A stretch of DNA of 64,000 nucleotides, taken from assembly GCA_027475525.1 (NCBI GenBank), contig JAMWFC010000077.1, positions 1,302,001 to 1,366,000 of the forward strand. Direction: 5' to 3'. The notes under the pieces are model-generated. The model saw nothing but the letters and a program-made list of their open reading frames with translations. It ran no database searches and was not told the DNA's origin. Positions 57,215 through 64,000 of this stretch are shown in pieces (position 1 is the first letter of the stretch; every line of letters begins with the position of its first letter). Made by a program: the position numbers and the translations under genes. Source of the DNA: Macrolepiota albuminosa. Its lineage: Eukaryota; Basidiomycota; Agaricomycetes; Agaricales; Agaricaceae.

Positions 57215-57592
57215 TGTTAGAATCCAGACTGTCGGTCAGACTAAGAATAACCGTTAAGTATTCCCTCAGTCCAGTATAAGTGACTACATTGTTTCGTACC
57301 TAAGAATAACCGTTAAGTATTCTAAAGTACAGTTAGCGGTCTATTTATGTTGTGTAAATATGAATGACGTACCCCTCAGTCCAGTATAAGTGACTGAGGG
57401 TCTTGTCTGAATGCAGTCCGATATATATACGAGTGTAGACAAAGGAAACAGTGGCCACATTGTAGTAGTGGCCATCTCGGTGACTATAGTGTAGACGCGG
57501 TCCTTGCTAGCGGCCCTGACGTCGTTTGTGATATGGTGATATGTGAAGGGTAATGATCAGTGGCTGTGTGAATCAGGGGTGAACCTCCAACA
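57215..57592 (-). repeat. copia 3' LTR (378 bp)
   Basis: Plus-strand ends TGTTAGAATCC and CCTCCAACA. It has an internal repeat of CTAAGAATAACCGTTAAGTA (60 bp apart) and of CCTCAGTCCAGTATAAGTGA. TATATATA near 57423. Confidence 0.93.
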
Positions 57593-57634
57593 CTCCTCCT
57601 CACCACAGACACTCCTCCTCGCATGGAATCCGGC

Positions 57635-60600
57635 TCATAGGCGCAACCCGAGTCGCGGACGAAGGTACAGGAAGGTGGCGGAGGATAGGGCTTTTGTGAA
57701 GATATCTGCTGTATTTTCTTTTGAAGGGACGCGTCGTAGGAGCAGTTCGCAGGATTGTACACGCTCGCGGAGGAAATGATATTTGATGTCGACGTGTTTT
57801 ACTCGCGCGTGCAACAGAGGGTCCTCGGATAGAGCTATAGCCGAGTCGTTGTCGCAGAACATATCAGTTGGGTGAGCAGTGAGATCGTGACCGATGTCTT
57901 TCAGGAGCGCGCGTAGCCATATACCCTCCTGAGCGCTCTCATAAGCTGCCATGTACTCCGCTTCGCACGAAGAAGCGGCTACAGTCTTCTGCTTTCGAAC
58001 AGCCCAGGAGACAACTCCAGAACCCAGATTCCAGGCATAGCCTCCCACGCTGCGGCGAGTATCTAAACAGCTCGCCCAATCTGAGTCCGTGAATCCTGTG
58101 AGCACCAGTGGTTCTTTTCCTCCGAGATGAAGCCGCAGATCCCTCGTGCCCTTAAGGTACCTGATGAGGCGAATCGCAGCGTTCCAGTGTACCGTGGTGT
58201 AGGAGTCGAGGTATTGAGTCAGTTGCTGTACACCGAAGGCGATGTCGGGCCTAGTCGAGATTGCCAGGTACAAGAGACAGCACACCAGCTGACGATACGG
58301 GATTCGCTCAAGGGTACGCCGTTCTTCTGGGGATAGGTCCTTGTAGTCTCCTCGGCGGAGCTTGGAGTTGGGGTCCAAGGGGAGGGATAAAGGACATGCG
58401 TTGCTCTGACCGAACTGCCTGATAATTCTGTCGATGAGCGCAAATTGAGAGAGTTTGACGATCCCATTAGGTCTATCCCACTCGACGGCGATGCCAACGA
58501 CGAAACGCGGCAGGCCCAAATCAGATATAGTCCATACCCCACGCATCTGGTCCTTGAACCGCTCATTTTCTTGCTTGCTGCTCGCAATAGACAAGAAATC
58601 GTCGACATGCAGGGCTGCGATGACAGTGCCGTGGTCAGTATCCCGAAAATAGATGCATGATTCGCACGCCAGACGTTTGAACCCCCAAAGCAGCATTTTC
58701 TCGTTGACCGTTATGTTCCAAATCCTCCCCGCTTGCTTCATGCCGTAGAGCCCTCTCACCAATTTCCATACCCAGTCCTCCTTCCCTTCTTCCTCGAATC
58801 CATCGGGCTGCTTCATGTATTGAGTTTCGTCGTCCGGGAGAATGCCGTAGAGGAACGCCGTTTTGACGTCAATCTGGGTAGCGTCCCAGCCCTTGACCGC
58901 CGCCATATGCAACAGAATACGCCAAGATTCCATGCGCGCCGTCGGTGAGGTAGTCTTGTTATAGTCTCGTCCATGTATCTGTTCGTGACCTCGAAAGACC
59001 AGCCTGACCTTGAAACGTACCGCATTGCCTGCTTCGTCACGCTTAATCTTGAACACCGGGCGTCCAGTCCTGACCTTGGTTCCTGGTGGGAGCGACGCCC
59101 GTGGTACTAGTTCGTAGACACCCATCTTGCGAAGAGAGTCTAGCTCCTCACGGTACGCGTCTTCCCACCTCTTGGAGTCTCCGGTGCGCTTAGCTTCCGC
59201 CCATGTGTTAGGTTCGTCGCTGAACTCTGCGGACAGAGGGTCGGTCCGGAATTCCTCTGCGGCATTCACCAAGTAAGCCAGCTCCTCCATCGACGCGACG
59301 TTAGCAAGGTCGGGAGCGTCCTGATCACGATTAGCGCCCGCGGATTGGATCAACGGTCCTCGATCGAGCTGCGCACCCACATCTCCTACCTGATCTCGTT
59401 GCTCGCCCACACCGTTCCTGACGGCGCTCCGTTCGGCTCGGACCGCACGCAGGCGCTCGGCTGCGTCCCTTGACTCCTGTACGGCTCGGTCGAGGCGTGA
59501 GGGCTGTGGATTATCGGGGTTGGTCTTGTGCGTAGGTATTGATATACGGTTCGATCTGCGCGGTTGCTGACCTTGATCATCCTGTGCGATTTGCTCGAGG
59601 TTTTCGCGCTCGGTATGGACTCCTCCGGAGGGGACGGGTTCAGGATCGTCGTACTCGAGTGATTGGGTGAGCGGTTCGGGAGGAATGGTGGCCTCGTGCG
59701 TGCCTTCGCTGCTGGACGTCGAGGTTGGCGGGAGTGCCGGATGAGTCTCATGACTCTCGGAGAATTTGACATGGAATGACTTGTAGATCTTTCCTGTTCG
59801 TTTATCGTAGCACCTGTACGCCTTTGAATTGAGTGCGTACCCAATCAGAATACATTCGATTGATCTGGCGTAGATTTTGGGGTTGTGAGGGGCGAGAATT
59901 AGGACGAAGGCTTTACATCCGATTTCTCGCATGTACGAGTAGTCGGGTTTCCGGCCAGTCCATGCTTCATGTGGGGTGACACCAACGAGTGATTTCGTGA
60001 GCGTTCTTTTATGGAGGTGCGAAGCTGTCATATAAAACTCGTCCCACATGTTTGGTGGGCAGCCCGTTGCGATGCGCATAGCCCTAGCCTTACCCATGAT
60101 AGTTCGGTGCATACGTTCGACTCGTCCAATGTGCCCTGATGTGTATGGCGCCCCGTACTGGTGTTCAGTTCCCCTCGAAAGAAGCCATGCCTGCATTTCG
60201 TGTCCCTCTAGCTCTCCGTCGTGTCCTGTACGGTACACGCCAAGTTTCCCTTGGGTTTCCGTCTCTCGTGCGATCTGCCATGACTTTAGATGCGTTAGTG
60301 CATCGCCTTTCCGCTTTAGGAGTATAGTCCAATGTTCACTCGTATAATCGTCAACGATATTCATAACGTATAGATATCCGTTTCGTGAAACAACGGCCTG
60401 AGGCCCAGTAAGATCTACCCATACGATCTCTAGCTTCCGCGTCGCTCTCCGCCCTTCCTCCCGCACCTTAGGGACAGTACTCCTGGTCTGTTTACCAAGG
60501 ATACATGAGTCACATTTGGGCGGTTTGGACGGAAAGGTGGCAGGCGTACCTGGTAACAGGCCAGATTTTGCCATCTCCATGATTGTTTGATAGTTAGCAT

Positions 60601-62266
60601 GCCCTAGACGGCGATGCCAAGTCTCGCAATCAGGGACGCGGCTGACTGTGAAGGCGTGATGCCCGGTAGTCGCGGAAGAGAAGTTTAAAGCGTAGAGTCG
60701 TTGATTTGGGAGTAGAGTTCCTTGCGCAATGACAGCGCCAGTAGATTTGTAGATGAGTTTCACGGAAGTATCGTCAAATAAGGAGTTTAGACTGGAAAGT
60801 CTTGCGAGTGCACTAACAGACACGAGGCGAACCATTGCGTTAGGGATATACAGCGCGTCTTCAAGGGTGATGGTGGCGCCCTTTGTAACATGGATGCGGA
60901 TGCTTCCTATTCCGATCGCGTTCACAGAAGATCCCCCTAGTCCTTTAACCACACGGGGTTGGATAGGACGAAGGGTGAGGAAATCGCTGCGGTACGGGGA
61001 TATGTGTACCGTGGCTCCGGAGTCGATCAGGAATGGGCTCGATTCAATCGATACAATGGGCGCACGTTCGGCTCGTCGCATAGGGGATATGTCAGCTGCC
61101 ATAACGTAGCTGTCAACGGGCTTTACGTATTGTGCCCAATTGATAGACGTGTTCGGCTCCTCGAACGCCATGAATCCTGTGTGCTCCCAGCAATCCGTCG
61201 ATAGATTCGCTATGAGGGGGGCAGATGGTGGATTGGTGAAGCTGAGTGCCGCTGAGTTGGACGACGTAGAGATCTGAGTGAGGTTGGAGGGGTCGACGCG
61301 CCAAGTTTGTCCATCAGGACCAGTGACTGCGACATAAGACGTTGACGCATTAGAAGTGGGTGATTGGTCCTTCTTCGTCTTTGACGCCTTTTGAGCTTCT
61401 CGCGCGTCTGAGAGCGTTTTTCCGGCCATTCCTCCCCCTTTTTGTATGCAAAACGGTTTGGTATGTCCCCTGCACGGCCGTTTGAGCGAATAGCAATTTT
61501 CGCAGCAGATACTGCCGGGTCCATGATTGTGGCCCGGTAAGTCAGTTGTGCGGAATGACTTTCCACCCCCTTTCGCGTGTAAGGCCGTCGAACTGTTAGC
61601 TTTGGAGTTCAATATGTTCTGCGCATTCTCCATTAAGAGGCGAATATCAGTAGGCGTGCAAGGCTTCTCCTTGGTGCCGTTGCTGAGGATGGTGGAAACA
61701 GAGTTCTGCAGGGACTCGAACGAAGGGTCGTTGAGGCTGTTCAGGAGAGCTATACACGTGAATAGGTCTGCGTCGATTGTCCCTATGTCAAAAGCACGCT
61801 TGACAATGTCAGCGATGCGGCCCGCCGTGACTGGTAGTGGCTCAGAGGGGGAGCAATACGTAGATAGTGCCTCCTGGAGAAGACCGATCTGTTTTATCGG
61901 ACCCTCCCTCTGGGCACGAGTCTTGAGATCCCCGAAGCACGCAGCGGCCCCCCCAGACGTGTTGATATCGCGATGCTCTATATCATCGAGGGCGGACTTA
62001 ATGAACGTGATGGCGAGTCTATCGTTTAAGTGCCAATTGGCATAGGCGCGGGGTTCGGCTTTCTCGCTGGGGCAAGGAATAACAGGGGTGAACACGTAGG
62101 CATAGATGCCGTTGAGGATTAAGAAATCCTTAAGCTTTTCGCTCCAGTGATAGAAATTCCCTTCGGCACGGTTGTACTTCGGGCCTTCCCATTTGTGGCG
62201 AATGACTCGCTCCGGGACGGATGGGCTGGTAGAATCGGAGGCCAGCACTTCTGACGACGGAGCCAT
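57635..62266 (-). CDS. copia Gag-Pol polyprotein, full length
   Basis: 1543 aa from ATG 62266 (MAPSSEVLAS). Domains in order: Gag (about 1-250); zinc knuckle near 255 with unusually long spacing (CENC, nine residues, H-T-K-P-F-C); protease FLIDSGATVHIS (about 415); integrase zinc domain WHRRLGHANY ... CDSCILGK (about 555-590); integrase core with Asp in WVDLTGP (about 616), Asp in GHDGEL (about 685) and Glu in GRVERMHRT (about 717); reverse transcriptase with FKVRLVFRGHE (about 1088), DVKTAFLYG and LHVDDF (about 1220, catalytic Asp pair); RNase H with TDSDWASCLDTRRS (about 1395), EAEYMA, HVDIKYHFLRE; and the DIFTKAL end (about 1525). No lesion seen. Integration, protein processing and reverse transcription are all encoded in the one ORF, so the element may be active. 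Confidence 0.96.
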   Translation of the reverse strand: MAPSSEVLASDSTSPSVPERVIRHKWEGPKYNRAEGNFYHWSEKLKDFLILNGIYAYVFTPVIPCPSEKAEPRAYANWHLNDRLAITFIKSALDDIEHRDINTSGGAAACFGDLKTRAQREGPIKQIGLLQEALSTYCSPSEPLPVTAGRIADIVKRAFDIGTIDADLFTCIALLNSLNDPSFESLQNSVSTILSNGTKEKPCTPTDIRLLMENAQNILNSKANSSTALHAKGGGKSFRTTDLPGHNHGPGSICCENCYSLKRPCRGHTKPFCIQKGGGMAGKTLSDAREAQKASKTKKDQSPTSNASTSYVAVTGPDGQTWRVDPSNLTQISTSSNSAALSFTNPPSAPLIANLSTDCWEHTGFMAFEEPNTSINWAQYVKPVDSYVMAADISPMRRAERAPIVSIESSPFLIDSGATVHISPYRSDFLTLRPIQPRVVKGLGGSSVNAIGIGSIRIHVTKGATITLEDALYIPNAMVRLVSVSALARLSSLNSLFDDTSVKLIYKSTGAVIAQGTLLPNQRLYALNFSSATTGHHAFTVSRVPDCETWHRRLGHANYQTIMEMAKSGLLPGTPATFPSKPPKCDSCILGKQTRSTVPKVREEGRRATRKLEIVWVDLTGPQAVVSRNGYLYVMNIVDDYTSEHWTILLKRKGDALTHLKSWQIARETETQGKLGVYRTGHDGELEGHEMQAWLLSRGTEHQYGAPYTSGHIGRVERMHRTIMGKARAMRIATGCPPNMWDEFYMTASHLHKRTLTKSLVGVTPHEAWTGRKPDYSYMREIGCKAFVLILAPHNPKIYARSIECILIGYALNSKAYRCYDKRTGKIYKSFHVKFSESHETHPALPPTSTSSSEGTHEATIPPEPLTQSLEYDDPEPVPSGGVHTERENLEQIAQDDQGQQPRRSNRISIPTHKTNPDNPQPSRLDRAVQESRDAAERLRAVRAERSAVRNGVGEQRDQVGDVGAQLDRGPLIQSAGANRDQDAPDLANVASMEELAYLVNAAEEFRTDPLSAEFSDEPNTWAEAKRTGDSKRWEDAYREELDSLRKMGVYELVPRASLPPGTKVRTGRPVFKIKRDEAGNAVRFKVRLVFRGHEQIHGRDYNKTTSPTARMESWRILLHMAAVKGWDATQIDVKTAFLYGILPDDETQYMKQPDGFEEEGKEDWVWKLVRGLYGMKQAGRIWNITVNEKMLLWGFKRLACESCIYFRDTDHGTVIAALHVDDFLSIASSKQENERFKDQMRGVWTISDLGLPRFVVGIAVEWDRPNGIVKLSQFALIDRIIRQFGQSNACPLSLPLDPNSKLRRGDYKDLSPEERRTLERIPYRQLVCCLLYLAISTRPDIAFGVQQLTQYLDSYTTVHWNAAIRLIRYLKGTRDLRLHLGGKEPLVLTGFTDSDWASCLDTRRSVGGYAWNLGSGVVSWAVRKQKTVAASSCEAEYMAAYESAQEGIWLRALLKDIGHDLTAHPTDMFCDNDSAIALSEDPLLHARVKHVDIKYHFLRERVQSCELLLRRVPSKENTADIFTKALSSATFLYLRPRLGLRL

Positions 62267-62418
62267 AGGGCGAGAAATATGATCTGAGAATCAGAGACGA
62301 TTATACCAGCGAGAGAGATCGCGAGTAGGCAAAGAAGGACGCGGTAGAACGCGTAGATACAAGCGCGATAACGATGGTCTGGATATCCAAATGCTTTCTT
62401 GACACTTCAGAGAGTTGT

Positions 62419-62440
62419 CGAGAAACAAATGCCCATAACC
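62419..62440 (-). other. copia primer-binding site candidate
   Basis: On the minus strand the bases after the 5' LTR are GGTTATGGGCATTTG. This resembles the GGTTATGAGCCC type of copia sites, but the tRNA was not identified. Confidence 0.5.
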
Positions 62441-62818
62441 TGTTAGAATCCAGACTGTCGGTCAGACTAAGAATAACCGTTAAGTATTCCCTCAGTCCAG
62501 TATAAGTGACTACATTGTTTCGTACCTAAGAATAACCGTTAAGTATTCTAAAGTACAGTTAGCGGTCTATTTATGTTGTGTAAATATGAATGACGTACCC
62601 CTCAGTCCAGTATAAGTGACTGAGGGTCTTGTCTGAATGCAGTCCGATATATATACGAGTGTAGACAAAGGAAACAGTGGCCACATTGTAGTAGTGGCCA
62701 TCTCGGTGACTATAGTGTAGACGCGGTCCTTGCTAGCGGCCCTGACGTCGTTTGTGATATGGTGATATGTGAAGGGTAATGATCAGTGGCTGTGTGAATC
62801 AGGGGTGAACCTCCAACA
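62441..62818 (-). repeat. copia 5' LTR (378 bp)
   Basis: Reads as identical to 57215-57592 by direct reading. The TSD copy CTTCT follows at 62819-62823. Confidence 0.93.
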
Positions 62819-62823
62819 CTTCT

Positions 62824-63179
62824 GTGAATATGTCCTTCTGAGTGATGTCAGCAAGGTCATCTCCCTCTGGGTCAGTGTCATTAGCTGCCCGACTAATATG
62901 GGCTTGACCCCTAGGGTCAAATATATTATTATCTACTTCTGGAGATACAAATTTACTCTTCTGGTGATCATCATCGTCAGGCTCCTGACTCGTGAGACTA
63001 GAGTCTGAGTTGTTGTCCATACTGGGAGTAACATTCCTACTGGCTTCCAGCTCAGCAGCTTCCATCCCATCAGGAGTGGGCATCATGGCAGTGTTTATGC
63101 TCATGGATATCTCAAGTTGCGGTTCTAGACCAGCATCTTCGGTATGTGTCTTTTCAGTCCTGATTGTGTGTCGCAGCAT
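62824..63179 (-). pseudogene. gypsy Gag N-terminus, cut off by the copia insertion
   Basis: Starts MLRHTIRTEKTHTEDAG at 63179 and runs to ADITQKDIFTE, where the copia LTR interrupts. The frame resumes beyond 57210 as ARMNMTDEQRAHR before a stop; the main Gag ORF is in the next frame, so the gene was frameshifted as well. Confidence 0.75.
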
Positions 63180-63505
63180 TTCGCAATAATGTATATTTGA
63201 TTGTATAGTACAATATAATCTGGAGTCAAGAAAGAAAGATGGTTTTTAGGTTAGTATAAGTAATATGTCAAATGTAATGTAACCGTCACCTGGAGTCAAG
63301 AAACGAAGATGGTTTCAACTCCAGAAATCCGGTGTCTTTTAACTACACAAAATGGTAAGACATTTGGAGCTCTGTGGAGAGCTTTTGAATAGTGATAAGT
63401 AATCAACATAAAAGGAATTTGAAAAAAAAAACAAAGATAAGAGTAAAACATACAATAGTATTACAATAATGCGTGATGTGATACGCAATGGTTATGCCAG
63501 AGCTG
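63180..63505. other. noncoding junction between old gypsy and the next copia element
   Basis: Two copies of CTGGAGTCAAGAAA at 63220 and 63290 (70 bp apart). Neither a gypsy LTR nor a clear copia LTR could be delimited. Confidence 0.4.
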
Positions 63506-64000
63506 CTAGTCATTTTTCTTGTCACTCCCACTTGACAGCAGCGGTGGCAATATTACACCAAGTTTTGTACAATGTTTTTCAAATGTTTCCTTTGGTAAAG
63601 CTTTTGTGAGGGCATCTGCTATCATGTCGCGAGTCAAGATGTATTGAAGCTTTATGTTTCCACAAGCAATATGTTTGCAAATAAAATGGAAGCGAATATT
63701 GATATGTTTAGCTCATGAGTGTCTGACAGGATTTTTAGATAGAGCTATACTCCCAGTATTGTTGGCATGAATGATCGTAGCTTCAACTTGCTTGAAATTT
63801 AAATCTTGTAATAGATTGCATAGCCAGATGGCCTCCTGGGTAGCATTAGCTGATGCAATATATTCTGCCTCAACCATAGAAGTAGCAGTCACCAACTGCT
63901 TTCTAGATGACCATAAGACAAGACTTCCATTGATGTTGTAACACCATCCACTGATGGATTGCTTGTCATACTGGTCTTGTGCCCAGTTGGCATCACTCTA
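63506..64000 (-). pseudogene. copia Pol C-terminus (RNase H), runs off the window
   Basis: Reads WCYNINGSLVLWSSRKQLV, TATSMVEAEYIASANATQEA, IWLCNLLQDLNF, ANNTGSIALSKNPVRHS, then after a break HINIRFHFICKHIACGN and DALTKALPKETFEKHCTKLG; the stop is TAG at 63506-63508. An in-frame stop near 63713 interrupts it (NPVRHS then a stop, where the family has x-K-H-I-D). A different family from the copia at 57-62 kb. Confidence 0.75.

Larger units (their letters stand above)
57215..62818 (-). mobile_element. intact copia LTR retrotransposon, very young
   Basis: 5604 bp with 378-bp LTRs at each end that read as identical by eye, a CTTCT target duplication and one uninterrupted polyprotein ORF. It has inserted in the gag gene of the old gypsy element. 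GC- and CpG-rich, unlike its surroundings. Confidence 0.95.
42602..63179 (-). mobile_element. old gypsy element, host to nested DIRS and copia insertions
   Basis: Minus strand. From the right: gag N-terminus 63179-62824, (copia insert), gag 57191-55497, gag-pol linker 55359-54877, protease 54594-54139, reverse transcriptase about 53760-52860, RNase H 51846-51285, (DIRS insert), linker and integrase 45238-43205, 3' LTR 43076-42602. Minus the two inserts it is roughly 9 kb. Reading continuity across both inserts shows it is one element. It is CpG-poor and has many stops and frameshifts. The 5' LTR is not visible; a copia sequence begins at about 63.2-63.5 kb instead. Confidence 0.8.

Noticed and set aside
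1..64000. CRISPR array, operon, phage or other prokaryotic system
   Set aside because: Spliced genes and eukaryotic retroelements throughout; no spaced repeats or prokaryotic gene order.

Overview
The window reads as nuclear DNA of a mushroom-forming basidiomycete (Agaricomycetes). Host genes are split by many 46-65 bp GT-AG introns. The protein families (an Atg1 kinase, an Sfm1-type SPOUT methyltransferase, a Clp1-like protein, fungal P450s, a fungal alginate-lyase-fold enzyme) and the chromodomain gypsy, copia and DIRS retroelements are typical of that class. Gene models were built by hand from splice sites and reading phase; functional names rest on recognition of family motifs, not on a database search.

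Layout. 1-5.4 kb: the 3' end of a chromoviral gypsy element and its LTR, a copia scrap, a possible SINE, an intact P450 gene (minus strand), and a short copia LTR lying just upstream of that P450. 5.9-20.5 kb: the host gene block, with a long disordered protein (-), a small GPI-type secreted protein (+), a Clp1-like gene (-), a secreted alginate-lyase-family gene (+), ATG1 (+) and SFM1 (-). 20.8-32.0 kb: a second P450 (-) cut in its coding sequence by a young, full-length 9-kb gypsy element carrying three long overlapping ORFs. 32.3-64 kb: a transposon graveyard. A foldback MITE and a deleted gypsy copy are followed by about 5 kb of AT-rich decayed DNA, then by one old minus-strand gypsy element (about 42.6-63.2 kb) into which a DIRS-type tyrosine-recombinase retrotransposon (45.24-51.28 kb) and an intact copia element (57.2-62.8 kb) have both inserted. 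The window ends inside another copia element.

How it fits together. The host genes are a mixed housekeeping, developmental and secretory set with no evident pathway cluster. The repeat half records layers of time: the CpG-poor, stop-riddled gypsy is oldest; the DIRS element is intermediate and appears to be disabled largely by C-to-T changes at CpG sites; the copia element (378-bp LTRs that read as identical, 5-bp target duplication, open 1543-codon ORF) and the P450-splitting gypsy are youngest. I found no CRISPR, operon or convincing tRNA/rRNA gene, and no clearly new biological system.

Most useful caution: four perfect tandem duplications, in unrelated sequence contexts, all have a period of exactly 77 bp. 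This is best explained as untrimmed de Bruijn-graph overlaps (k=77) left by the assembler, so the joins at about 1.15, 13.81, 30.34 and 42.68 kb should not be read as biology.
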